The translations under genes and the position numbers were made by a program. A stretch of DNA of 64,000 bases, from positions 212,350,001 to 212,414,000 of the forward strand of contig JBITNC010000001.1 of assembly GCA_050084985.1 (NCBI GenBank), read 5' to 3'. Shown one piece after another: positions 23,508 to 36,321 of this stretch. The notes beneath the pieces are model-generated. The model ran no database searches and had not been told where the DNA came from. It saw only the letters and a program-made list of their open reading frames with translations. Numbering within the stretch: the first letter of the stretch is position 1; each line of letters opens with the position of its first letter. The DNA comes from Nageia nagi. Taxonomy: Eukaryota > Pinophyta.

Positions 23508-25073
23508 GGATGCCTCAGGGATTTATTTATTTTAGTTTTGATATTTAGACATTTTTATGATGGATCCAAAGGATGATATTATTATTATTTTTTATGATCA
23601 TGGGGTCATGATCTAGCATTTTATTTTGATGGAAATGAGTATTTGATCAATAGACTTAAATGATTATTTTTTTATCATGATATGATGATGATTGATGGTT
23701 GCATATACATACTATTGTATTTATACTTATGATGTATGTATGTCTCTAGATGCATCATTAGATGATTTAAGTTTTTGTTATGAATGAAAAATTTACTTAC
23801 TTTCTTATGATTTCAAATCTTATTATATCTTGATGTATGAATATGAATAAAAGAAAATTATTGTGATGTAAAACTATTAGACTAAGACCATATTTTATTT
23901 ATAATAGTATCAAATCAAATATCATCATTTTCCATTTTTCTTAGCTACTTATACAAATGAGATGATGTATGTACGTAAAATGGTATGAACACACATGAAC
24001 AGATGTATGAATGTATAATATTATGGATGTATAATATATTAGAACACATATATGTATGAATGTATGGAATGACTATTTAAATGTTAAACATGATGACTTA
24101 GTTAACCCACTAAGATTATAATATGGGATATAAATATTATGAAATGAAGTGAATGTATAATATAATAAATAAGTGTAATGAGTAATATATTCACACTAAC
24201 TTCATTAAATAATCTTTTGTTTCAATTTCCTCTACCAAGGATGATATAAGACAAAGTTATGATAGACTTTTAAGTTTATTATAAACTCATGTGTGTGTAG
24301 TGATATTGATTTTCATCTCTTAGAAATTTGCTAATTTAATGTTACAAGAGCATAGGATATATAGTTTTATTTTTCCATGTGAAAAATGCAGAGGTCCATC
24401 TCAAATGATGGGCATGTCACCTCTCCATATGGTATACCTCACTACTAGACAAGCATTCATAGCCTTAGTGATTAACCCCTAGATCCTATAACAACCTTAC
24501 TCTATTTCTGGTCAAGCATCCCTAGTCCTAATAGAGAATACTGAAATCACCCAAGAATTCTACTTTTATTTTATTTTTCTTCTCCCCTACTTTTTTTTAT
24601 TATTTTCCTTTTTTCCCTACCTCTTGGGTTTAGGATGAAGTGAAATAATAGGATAAATACTTACTTAAAATTATGCTCTAAGAAAATCAAATCTTTGAAT
24701 GTTTCAAGATTTTAGTGTGTAAAAGTGTATAAGTTCACACTAGTGTATAAGGTCATGTTTGTTTATCATCCAAATTTTTAGAAATCTTGCTAAAGATATT
24801 TTGATAGAATAGAATATGAATATTATACTTATAAACTTCTCCTTTATTTATATGTTTAACTATATATATGAGTAATGTAGGAATGTATTTGTAGGGTGTT
24901 AACTACTTATCTTTGTAGGTTACTATAATTATCATGTTTCACATTTAATAGTTTCATAATGATAGACAAAATGAATAAAGTGAGTATAATGGTATAATGA
25001 AAACACATAGGGTAGTGCACCCAATAGCTAAGATGCTTTATAAATAATTTTTTGAGTATATATATATAAATAA

Positions 25074-25108
<35 letters not shown>

Positions 25109-26642
25109 AGTTTTTATATTTTTATATTTTTTAATTTTTTTACTTTTGTTATTTTTTGATCTTTTTAATTTTTTGTAATTTTTTTATTTTTCTTTTTATT
25201 TTTGTAATTTTTTATTTTTATTTTTTTATTAATATCTTCTATCTATATATAATGGATTCCTATTTGATCAAAGGTTTATCATAGCTCATTATGAGTGATG
25301 GGGTAAAAATGATAATGAGTACGAATGGTATGGTTGAAAATCCAATAAGTGGCTTGATGAATGATAGACATAGAAAATATTAAAGCCTAATGGAAAATAT
25401 TTACAAATATTATGTGGGCCATAGGGATATCATCAAAAGACTCATGAGGATGTAAGGATGATGGTCCACATAATCTAATGAATCTATAAACAAGTGGATT
25501 AATGTAGGAATTAATCATAATTCTCCACATGAAATTTGTTTTAGAAAGTAGGAAGATGAGGTCTTGGAGAAATTCTTCATCAAGTATATTACAAATTAAG
25601 CAAGTTCCCTAGCATGGTTTATGATCAAAAAAGAGATCCACCCAAAAAGATTCTTTTAGAGCATTGTGAGCATAGTTATACCTATCTAGTAGACTTGTCA
25701 CTACTATCATGGATACAATTTTAAGTTGGACATCCTCAGGTAACTCATAAAAGTGATTGTATCTACGTCTGATGGCTAGGCTTCACTTTCTACATGGTCA
25801 CTCAAGAATGTGCATGGTGAATGTAGGATTAAGGTGAATACAAATCTTAAGGAGTAGGCGGAATGTGATATGGATAAAAAACCTCTTGATTAATAGGTGC
25901 AGAAGCATAATGGAGATGATTCATAATTTTTAGTATTTTATAATGTAATCAACCACCTATAACATTATACAAAAATGTTTAGAAGTTGCACCTAGTTTTC
26001 TAAAGACATAAAATATATAAGGCTTTTATTTGTATGAAAATAACTTATTGGAATGCAAATATTGAGCAATATATACAACACACACTTTACATACACACAT
26101 AACATAAATATTTTATTTTATTGTGTATTTTTTGATATTTTTATTATTTTTATGATATTATTTTATTATTTTTATAATGTTTTTATGGTTTTCATAAATG
26201 ATGACTATTTACAATCCCTAAGTGGTGATGGTAAATAGCTTTCCTATGAATAATCCAACAACATCCATGATTTAAAAAGTAATAGTAAGGAGGTCATAAT
26301 CAAAGGTGAATAGGATATTATCTTAGAATATATGGTTGGGAATAAATAAGATAAGAAATGAGGAGTAGAATTGGTGGTTGAGGTGTGAATTTTTTAAAAA
26401 CTTTGATATTTTTTAGATGAATTTGAAGTTTTATGTGTCAAAAAGGATGGTATGTATGTGGGATATAGAGAAATAAGAGGTAATGGAATCAATGGTAAGG
26501 GAGAAGTCCAAGGTGGGAAGTATGGTATGAGACTCCTTATAGAAATATCAAAACTTTTATTATAAATAGTATTAGAATAATATACTTATCTAACATCATT
26601 TATTTATTTTCTTTTATTTAGATATTTACTAATTCATTCAAA
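23508..26642. other. Gene-free AT-rich stretch
   Basis: No gene, LTR or RNA was recognised. Bases about 25060-25240 are low-complexity: a short (TA)n run followed by T-rich sequence. It separates the PMD pseudogene from the pol remnant H and may hold older insertions that can no longer be read. Confidence 0.5.
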
Positions 26643-27070
26643 TCATACTTTCACATTCAAAGGATTGTTTGGGCAACAACTATTACTAAATAATGAACTA
26701 TAATCAAATATAATTTCATCATTTGGAAAATATAGTGCAAAGTATGAAAATACTTTATCAAAAATTATTAAATTCAAGATAAGAAGATAACCCATGAATT
26801 TGAGATGGACATCTTCAAAAAAATCTATCACAATCTTAGGTTTATTATCACTAGGCCAATGCAAATGGAACCATTGCATTAAACTTATTTTGGATTCTTG
26901 TAACATCCACATTTCTTTTACTTTTATTTCAATTTCCACTTTTAAGCCACTTATCTTTATTTCCCATGCATTTTATGTACAAGTTTCAAAGAATTTTTTG
27001 GCTATTTCTATTTGTAATTCCTTAAGTAAATTAAGAAAAATTGCTATTTCTATTTCATATGGGTTTTTTT
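26643..27070 (-). other. Coding-like stretch, not recognised
   Basis: A minus-strand frame of about 140 codons with a single stop (near 26970) includes the 98-codon open segment 26939-26643. It contains KVKEMWMLQESKISLMQW and ends in SNSCCPNNPL. An overlapping plus-strand ORF (26794-27072) is its shadow. It lies downstream of the integrase end of remnant H, so it could be an extra element-borne ORF. No domain was recognised and it may be chance in AT-rich sequence. Confidence 0.2.
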
Positions 27071-27845
27071 AAAGTAATTGTATGTAAATATCTCCTCTAT
27101 ATCTATCCATGAAACTTTAACTAAAGCAATAGAGTTGCACATGTTTTTGTTTAGGAAATTCTAACCTTTTAATCATCACTATTTTTTTATGATAGTCAGA
27201 AGGTGATGAGGACATGAATTTTGAATTTATTTGAGAGAATTGTTTGTTGATATTTCTTTTAACCTTTTTTTATTTCCTAAGATTAAGTACAAATGAGTTA
27301 GAAAAATCATATATTAGTTTTTGATGGCATAAATCGCTAATGAGTTGATTCATCAAAATCATAATTAGAGTTAAACTTCATGGATTTTAGGGTACAACCT
27401 TTAAAACCTAATCATTAAAAATACAATCAATATTATGCTTAAGTGCTATCATAGGCCAATATATCATATTAAATTTATTTTATGTAATTGATCATAATAA
27501 TGATAATAACCTTGAAAATACATGGCTTTATCTAGATAAATTTCAAGATTGTTTTCTTTAATAGAAATTTTCCAACCATCATATATACCTAGATAATGAT
27601 GCAAAGCCAAATATTTATGTATGTTAATAGGTAATCAAAGAATGTTTATTTCATGCTTTTGGAGAGGTGAAATTAGCAAGTCAAGATATGGCTCTATCTC
27701 TTAGATATCTAGACTTCTCAAACTATGGCCCTTGCTTTATCCCTTTTCTTTCTAATGGCACATGCACATTCTTGATTTTCTTAGTCATCATATATATAAC
27801 CTATTTGTATATATTAGTTCATTGTATAATTTTTCTTCTATTTAA

Positions 27846-30800
27846 TTATTTACAATATGCACATAAATAATAAAAATGATTCCAACTATAAAAGGGAGGA
27901 AGATGTAGGAAATTTATTGGTTCATGTTCTTCATTACCTTCTAAGTTGGCTAAGTGATATGCTCCTAATCCAAATTTTCTTGTAACTAAGTAAGGTTCTA
28001 ACCAATTAGAAGTAAATTTATCTTGAAGTTCTCTTTTCATATGCAAATTTTGTTGGTTTTGTTTTAATACTAGGTCTCTTATATTAAATTCTTGAATATT
28101 AACCCTTTTATCAAAGGCTTGTTTAATGCAACTTTGGTAGGTATTAATGTATTCTAATACATTAACTCTTATTTCATCTAGAAGTAATAATTGATCTAAT
28201 CTTTTTTGACATTCCATTTTATCAATGATATAATCTTGCAAAGTAATTCACAAAGATGAAATTTCTATTTCTAAAGGTAGCATTGCTTATGCTTCATAAA
28301 CTAAAGAAAATGGGGTTACCCTAATAGGAGTTCAAATGCTAGTATGATAAGCCCACAAAGCATATGGAATTCTAGTATGCCAATCTCTATGAGAATTATC
28401 AACTATTTTATATAAAATACTATGAATGGTTTTATTCATAGCCTTAGCTTGTCTATTTTCTTAAGGGTAATATGGTGTTGAAAAACTAATTCAAATATGA
28501 TATCCTTTACATAAGGCTATTACTTTCTTGTTTTTAAAATTCTTTCTATTATTAGTGATCATTTGAATAAAAATCCTAAAATGATAAATCATATATTGTT
28601 CTATGAATTCTACTATCTTTATTCCTTTCATTTAAATCATAATCATAGCTTCAACCCACTTTGTAAAGTATTCCATGGCTATTATTATAAATTTGTATTC
28701 TCTTGAAGAAATAGAAGATATATGGCCTATTAAGTCCAATGCCATTTTGAAAATGGCCATAATGATTGCATGGGTTGTAATGTTTATGATGGTTGATTAA
28801 ATAAATTTTAATGTTGTTGGCATTTAATATATTTTATAACATACTCAATGCAATCATGTTCCATGGTGGGCCAATAATATCCCATACACATTACTCATTT
28901 CATTATTATAGGAAACTAAAATATCCTCCATATATTCCATCATGGGTGCATGAAATTATAATTTATGAATCCACCCATTCTAAGCATCTAATAAATATTC
29001 CATTAAAATATTTATGATATAGGATATCTCCTAGCATACAAAAATTATAAGCTTTTAATTTACATGCTTTCCTAGATGACTTTATTAAATTGATAGGTAG
29101 GATTCCATCTCTTAAGTATTTGACTAACTAGGTGTGCTGTAAGTTCTTATATTCCATTATTATATCAAGAACTGAGTGCTCTATTCTATTCATTTCAAAT
29201 GAAGATTGAGTACTTTTATTGATGTGGGTTTTTAGTTATCAAAGATCCAATTAAAACCATAGCATCAATGAATCTATTGGTTGATCTTGGTACTACTTCT
29301 AAATCATATTTTTCAAATGATAGTAGCAAATTATCTACCAATTTTTTGTACTTTTGTAACATATATTCTTTACATTAAAAGATTCCTTTGACTTTATTCA
29401 TAATTAGCAATGAATCACCAATGAATTTAAATTTCTTTAATTTCAAGTTCATGGCTATCTTTATAGCCATTATTAGGGCTTTATGTTGTTATTTGTACAT
29501 AAAAAACTAAGTTTAAAAAAATAAGGTATAGGAACTCTTTGAGGTGTAATGAAAATAACACCTACACCTCCACTTTTCTTGCATTTTGATCCATAAAAAT
29601 ATATCACCATATCCTAATCTTCTTTAGGATCCATGGGGATTTCCATCTCATCTAATTGAAAAACATGTGCATCTAGTAATTCAATGATGAGTTATTTATC
29701 ATTAAATAAAGGTGCTTCTATGAGATAATCATGATATTTTATGTTGATCTTATGATGCTAATTTTATCTAATTATACCCTAAAAATCCATCCATAAGAGA
29801 GAGCATTTCATATCCAAAAGTAGAATCAACCAAACTATCTATGTTTGGTAGTGAGAAGTCATCCTTAGAGCAAGCTTTATTCAAGTCTCTAAAATCTATG
29901 CATATGTAATTTTTTCCATTTGACTTTTTAATGAGTGACATGTTAGAAATAAAAATAGAATAATCAATAGGATGAATGAATTTGGATTATAAAATTTTGT
30001 GTAACTCTTTTTTCACCATAAATGCTATTATTGGATGTATTTTTTGTAATTTTTGTTTGATAGGTTTAGCATCTTCTTTAATTCCCAAGTTATGTACTAC
30101 CAAGTTAGGATCTAGTCCAAGCATATTAATGTATGACCATGCAAATATTTTCTACCTTTCTTTGAGTATGGAAATGAATTCTCATATCTCATTTTTAGTT
30201 AACATACTTAGTTAAATAATTTTTAGATTATTAGGATTATCACTTAAATCAACTTCTAAAGTTTCTTTAATTAAAATATGAGACCCTTCTTCCAACCGAT
30301 TTGGTATTGGAATCCAATTTTTATCATTTATGTTATATTCTTCATCTTTATCTAAATATTGATTTTCTAAAGTAGTGTTTATAATGAAGTACAAAGTGTA
30401 TAATATGGTATCTATATTTTTAAATTATTTTATTATATATTATTTAAAAATTAATGTAAAGTCTATAGTATCTTCATCTACCAAAAAATATGATGAAGAA
30501 CTATTTGAGCTAGTTGGGCTTAATGATTCAAACTCATCAATCTCAAACCATTTTAAAGACATATTTTGCAAAAAAAATTCATTAAATATTCCTATAATTT
30601 CAACCATGTTACTTGATACATCATTAAAAAATAATCTTTCTAAAGATAATGTTTCATACCACATTATCTTGACTTATATTACCTCTTTATATTTTTCATA
30701 CAGATTTTCAAACTTTCATATTTTTTGTCCTAATTCAACTATCTTGCATTCAAATTCCTTATTATTTTCAATTTTGTATTCTAATCCTATTTTATCAATG

Positions 30801-31541
30801 GGTAACTGTTAATAAATATCAATCATATATCTAAATCCTTTTTCATACTATCCTAGGCCTTATCCTTTCCATTAACATCTAGCAAAATATTTTTGGATTA
30901 ATGACCTTACATAAGGTGATAAATATTATAATGAGTTACAAAAAATACCCTATGAGGTTGTGATAAAGGAAGGATAGGTGGCTCTATAGTACCTTTATAA
31001 ATAAATAATGTTTAGTGAGGGAATTTCCCTAATGGTACCTTTGTCATACTACAATAGGAGATTCTTTTGGTCTTCCTATTTCTTGGGCAAAAGGAATATT
31101 GAAAATGATATCATCGATTCCAAATTATCTTATACCATAATCTATTAGTTTTATGGTTATAGGATAAATATTTGATGACATATTATTTTCTTTAAAATCC
31201 TTATTTTTTATTGATGTATCCATAAGGGAAGATATTTTAGATGAATAGGTTTTACTAAATTCATTGAACTTCTGTGCTCTTTCTTCCCATGCAATTCTTT
31301 CTTGAGGTGTTGGTTATATTTTTTATGGTAAATTATCATTAATATTTTGAGTATTGGGTAATTCTTGATTAATAATATGTTCTTCTTTTGAAGAGTTTAA
31401 AAGAGGATTATTTTTACCCACTCCTATAATTGATGATTTTTTTGATAACATAGGTGTGGTAAAGTAATGAGTAGATTGTAATGCCACTTCTTTTGATAGT
31501 GTTATCACATAAAATTTATTTATGCATTTAAATAAATACAT
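27846..31541 (-). pseudogene. pol: Element H: Tat-like pol remnant (pre-RT, RT, RNase H, integrase)
   Basis: Read leftward, the pre-RT acidic linker (31541-30212) is followed by an RT fragment with KPIKQKLQKIHP, NGKNYICIDFRDLNKACSKDDF (about 29930-29870) and SLMDGFLGYN (about 29800). RT then jumps straight into the RNase H side, so the catalytic YxDD half of RT is deleted. RNase H is seen at 29690-29460 (YFYGSKCKKSGGVGVIF, then FLCTNN). Integrase follows. It has a zinc-finger remnant with CIEYVIKYIKC (about 28900-28840), a core with IGHIS, a TNNR block where the second catalytic Asp appears changed to Asn, and WHTRIPYALWAYHT, then VTPFSLVYEA. The C-terminal domain is the best preserved part (28241-27846, 131 codons, KFTSNWLEPYLVTRKFGLGAYHL). 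The block order and motifs match Tat-lineage Ty3/gypsy pol. It is enzymatically dead. Confidence 0.85.
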
Positions 31542-33049
31542 TTGCTTGCACTAATACATGCCTAGAATATTTAATTTAATGATATAAATATTTATCTTGA
31601 ATATAATCATAATATCAATAATTTTGGATCCCATTAACTAGATTCATATGCACCTTACCAATTATATGGATTCAACTAATCATTAATACATAAATAGTAG
31701 TTGGGTTGGGAGCAAGTGGAGTGGAATTTGGCCCCTATTTATCCAATTAGAGTTAGTGGGGCTATTAACTATATTTTAGAGATTAGGTGGGCCCCTTCTA
31801 TTTGATCATTCAATCATGGAAGCTTGGTTGGCTAATGGATGAGGGTGGGCAACATAAATAGCTAGCTCTAGAACACCCTTTATATTCTCGAAGCTCCTTA
31901 TTATTAGTATCAAGGTAAGTGGTTTTAATAAAGGGATCACCCCAAACTAGGCTATTGGATAAAAAAGGCTATTGGCATTATTCCAATGGGTGGGGGGAGG
32001 TGAGGCTATTAGCTAGATTCTTGCTCCCTTTTATCAATGCCTTAGTTGGTTAATACCCACTATGAAGTCTAGATGGCCCACTATCTGATGCTTTTATGTA
32101 GATAGGTTGGGTGGTAGCCTTTATTTTTAAGATTAGGTGGGAATAGTTACTTGTGTTGGTGGCCTTTGATAGAATTTCATAGGGTAATAGAGGGAAGGTG
32201 GGTAGTTTTATTGGCCATCTCTCCCCTCCCCTAAGTGTGATAAGTTTGGGTATTAGTGTCTTAGTAACATTGGCCATAATGTGCTAATAGTTTAGTATCA
32301 ATGTGATCGATGATTAGGGCCTTCTTCTCTTTTCTTATTAGTATGTAGTAGAATAGAAACTTTTATATATGAAGTAATTAGTTACTAGAGCCTAATTACC
32401 AATATTTTTTTGATGTAGTATGCTTAGCCATCTCCCCTAATGGCTAGGGCTTGATAATTGATGTGTGCTAGAGAAGAATAGGTATACGATGCCCTCCCTA
32501 TGTTGACCACTAATAGTAAACTATTAGTGTGAATCTAGATTGGGTCAAATTGGGCTTCCCTACATCACCCAAACACCCTTTTCATTTAGATTCATGAACC
32601 ACCATTTTGAGTAGGAAGAGGTTGATCAAGTGTGTGCATAAATGCCCCACTCATTATCCAAGTAATATGATTAGGGAATAGAGCCCTACCATTGTAATAA
32701 GGGGTGCTAACATTGAATGACTCTTACTTGAATGACCCAACTTCCCCACCTAAATGAATGACTCTTGAATGCACTCTAGCTCTAGAACCACTCTTGCTTG
32801 GATGACTCAACTCAAGTTCCTCCACCTAGCAATAGGTCGAGCAAACATATCTTTCCCTAGATCTACTCTCCTCAAATCAATAGTAGGGGGTCAAGCCCTC
32901 AACCTTTGATTAAAGTACACATTTCTTGTATTACCAAGAATTAATCAAGAGTAGGGTCTCCTTAACTCTAAACCTAATGGCTCTCTAAGGAATCAAATAA
33001 TGATGGGCAAATAATGGAAGTGGAGATTAAATCTATTGCTATTGCTTAT
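31542..33049. other. Gene-free spacer
   Basis: No coding, RNA or repeat feature was recognised. The boundary with the 5' LTR of element D is not sharp, because the upstream part of the D LTR no longer aligns with the LTR of C. Confidence 0.45.
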
Positions 33050-33644
33050 CGGCCTAAGGAGTAGGTCATATTATTATCTATATAAATAGAGATATAATAG
33101 TAAGTCCACATCAAGGAGATACATGATCCCATATCTCATCTTGGTGGTGGCAATCCTCTAGGTGTCTTTTGACACTACCATTCAAGGTCTACTTCCTTAT
33201 GTGAGCTATTTTAACATTGATGATTTATCTGGATATCATATCACTGATCAAAATATTTATGTACAAATTATTGACTTGATTTGAAAGTAAAGATAATTCT
33301 AATGAAGGCCATCAATGTTCCTTATTCATGCCAAATACACCATCAATGCTCCTCTAGTACAACATATATACTACCTATGATCTTATTTTTGGTGCATTTT
33401 AGGTTATAGCTTATGGAGAAATATTTCTCTATCATCCACATATTAAGCATATAATCATTCTTTAGTGTCAAGTACATTTTGTAAAGTAAGTATACAAATT
33501 ATAGTTCTTTATTGGTATTTTTTTCCTCATTCTAAGATTTTATTTGTTTATATATATGGTCTAAATTGCTATATATAGCTTGAAATAGGTATTTTAGATT
33601 TTGTAATTGTTTATTTGCTTGCATACTCACAATATTTGTAAACA
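33050..33644 (+). repeat. 5' LTR remnant of element D
   Basis: It aligns with the sense strand of the C LTR from its TATA region onward: TATATAAATA at about 33080, then ATAATAGTAAGTCCAC, and a common end TTTGTAAACA at 33635-33644. The triad of near-palindromes is at 33304-33320 (GAAGGCCATCAATGTTC), 33338-33352 and 33369-33384, with centres about 32 bp apart. The start of the LTR cannot be defined. Confidence 0.7.
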
Positions 33645-33646
33645 TT

Positions 33647-33666
33647 TGGTGAACCTAATGTGAAAC
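33647..33666 (+). other. Primer binding site of D, decayed tRNA-Trp type
   Basis: TGGTGAACCTAATGTGAAAC follows the LTR end after two bases. It differs from the PBS of element C (TGGTGAACCCGACGTGAAAC) at three positions, each C-to-T or G-to-A. Confidence 0.75.
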
Positions 33667-33679
33667 TTAACTTCTAAAA

Positions 33680-34620
33680 ATATTAATAATTCATTATATA
33701 TTTTATCATTAAATCAGTCAAAGCTTGAACTAACTAAAAGAAAAAGAAAATCATGGGAATGTATAACATCAATAAGAAAAAGTGCTAGGTTAAATAAATA
33801 TAGTATCCCTTTAGCTATTGAAACCAATTTTCCTAATGCTGAATCTTATCATGGAGATTTCAAAGATAATGATAACCTTGGTAAAATAAGCATAAATATA
33901 ATAGATGATAAATATTATCATGAGGACTCAAAATATAATGAGATCCTTGAAGAAGAAATAATCTAACCTTTTGATAATAAATGTCAATTAACCCTTTATT
34001 GATCTAAAAAATCTAATGATCTAAATCTAACAGAAGATAAATTAAGGTTAGTCCAAGAATTCTTAAATCTTCCTAGGGTATTCTATAAATTTACTAAAAA
34101 TCTTACCATACCTCATTCATTTCATATTATCTATGAATTTTTGATAAAAAATAGTTTTATGTCACCATCTAGGATGTTGATGGCTAAGCCTCCTCTCTTA
34201 TCGTTCATCTTAACAAGTCAAAATAGGATTTTCCATAATCTAAATCTTATCAAAATGGACCACCCATGGCCCAATTTTCCTAAAGGAAGCCATGTCAATT
34301 TTTGTATGCTTTATCCTTCCATATCTAAGTCAAACTTTCATCAATCTAAATCATCTTTAACACTTGTAAAAAAATTTAAAGATCATGAATTAATAACATT
34401 AGAAGAAGCTAATTATGAGCATTTGGATGATGAGATGGTCAAATTTGATGATGAGTTAGATAATGAATCAAAAATAGAATTTGAAATTAATCTTATAGCA
34501 TAAGGACTTATCAATGCTTACCCTTACTTATCAAATAGGAAAAAAAAAATTAAAGAAATAGAAGTAAGGAAAATAATAAGCATGCAATCTTATCAAAAAG
34601 CTCAAATAAGTGTAAGATAG
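33680..34620 (+). pseudogene. ORF1 of element D
   Basis: This is the homologue of the 319-codon ORF1 of element C, with the same order of blocks: KRKRKSWE, TSIRKSARLNK, SYHGDFKDND, DKLRLVQEFL, HVNFCMLYP, FDDELDNESKIEFEI and KKKIKEIEV. At least two stops interrupt it. The longest uninterrupted part is 34141-34503 (120 codons). A near-palindrome at 34252-34278 matches the one in C at 10941-10966. The function is unknown; conservation of an acidic C-terminus and a basic N-terminus between C and D is the main clue. Confidence 0.7.
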
Positions 34621-34859
34621 GTAATCAATCATAAGAGAATTGGATAATCAACTAATTCAAGAATGAAGAGATCAAAATGGGAGATTTACTCCTAAGACAC
34701 TTGAATATGAGAATGAAATAGAAGTTGAGAAACCTAATCTCTTAGAGAAAAAAATAACAATGAAATTATGTGAAATGAAAAATTGAAGAAAATAATAGCA
34801 TAATTTAAAGAAATGGTTGAATAATTAAAGAGGTTAACACTATTAAGTAAAGAAAAGAA

Positions 34860-35760
34860 GGTGAATAGTTAAATGAAAGGCACCCCTTTTGTGTGAAAAT
34901 AAAAGGAAAAATATGGAAAGGAAAAGATAAATTTTTGCAAATATGATGGCATTAGTGATCCTAGGATACATATCATAATTTTTGAAGAAACAACTTGTAG
35001 TTATCAATATGATGAAGATATGTTAGTGAGACTATTTCAACTTAGCTTAGGGAAAGAATCTTTTGAATGTTTTTTTAGTTTAAAAAATCAAAGTATTACT
35101 AACTATAAGAAATTAAAATGAGAATTTATAAATCAATATCAACATAATATAAAAATAAAACCCATCCTTGTTGATTTAGCAAAAATGAGATAAGGTGAGA
35201 ACAAATCATTTGAAGAATTTGTAAAAATATGGAAGAAAATAGCCACATTCATAAATTTAAATGAAAAGAGCTAAAGCATATGTTAATCAAATCTCTTAGA
35301 GATGAGATGATATTAGAATTCTTTAAATATTTAGAGCAACCCCTTACTAAGATGATTATATTTATGATTGAAAAAGAAAAGCACTTAGTAAAAATTAGTT
35401 ATTGGAAACTTAAAAGAGAGAAAAGAAACTATCAACTATGAAAATAATAACAATAGTTACAATGGCAAAATAAACATCTTGTCAATATAAGAATAAAACC
35501 CATAGAGTATACACTAAAATTATGAAAGATCATGATGAGCTATTACAATAATCACTTCAAAAGGGTTTGATCAAATTACCACCCATGAGTCAAAAGGTCA
35601 CTAAAACTATAGGTGGATTTTGTGGATATCATAGAATTCATGGAGATAAAACATGTGAATGTAAAAGGTTTAAAGATGTTGTCCAAGATTTGATAAACAA
35701 AAAAGTAATATCATTCAAAAAAATAGAAAGATAAGAAAAAGGCTCCTATATATGTAGATA
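34860..35760 (+). pseudogene. gag: gag of element D
   Basis: Plus-strand gag homologous to that of element C. The capsid begins near KYDGISDPRIHI, then DMLVRLFQLSLGKESFE and FINQYQHNIKIKPILVDLAK, with FVKIWKKIATFINLNE. A knuckle-like motif, GFCGYHRIHGDKTCECKRF, lies at about 35610-35670; the second His of the C version is Asp here. Many stops and frame changes occur, so no protein could be made. It is followed by the triad at 36005-36080. Confidence 0.75.
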
Positions 35761-36004
35761 ATGAGAAATTGGGGATTTACAAGAACCCCATACCATAACA
35801 TAACATAATAATATTGTATACATAAGGTAATATGATGAAAAAGCCATTTATTGTAGGACCATAATAAGGAAAATATCAAAATGAAGCTAGCACCAATGAG
35901 GACACAAGGCCCTCTAGTTATGTCATTTGATAAGCATGCATGATCATACTAACACTAATAAAACTAACAGTAGGGTAGATGAACTGATCAACATCATGAT
36001 AGAA

Positions 36005-36080
36005 AAAATGGAGATCATTTTGATGTCATATTAGGAGTGTTGGTGCTCCATTTTTATCAAGAATGGACTGCTTATGATCC
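36005..36080. repeat. Near-palindrome triad downstream of D gag
   Basis: Units are AAAATGGAGATCATTTT (36005-36021), GGAGTGTTGGTGCTCC (36034-36049) and GGACTGCTTATGATCC (36065-36080), with centres about 30 bp apart. It matches the C triad at 9185-9264 in order and position. Confidence 0.7.
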
Positions 36081-36321
36081 TTTTCATAGTCAAATTTTAT
36101 TAAAATAAAAATTTAATGAATGTCCCTTGGCATGGAGTTCAGCTTCTACATCATTTTAACTTTTTAGGCCTCTTGTGTAGAGTTTTATCTCTCATATTAT
36201 CATAAAATTCATGTAACAAATAATAAGGTAAAATATATAAAAAGTCATATTTTATATCATAAAAAGGTCAATCATTTTATAAAGTCTCAGCATGGCTGAG
36301 TAATAATCATATATATAAAAG

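Noticed and set aside
30375-30812. A 145-codon plus-strand ORF
   Set aside because: It is antisense to the pre-RT region of pol remnant H; its composition is typical of AT-rich chance frames.
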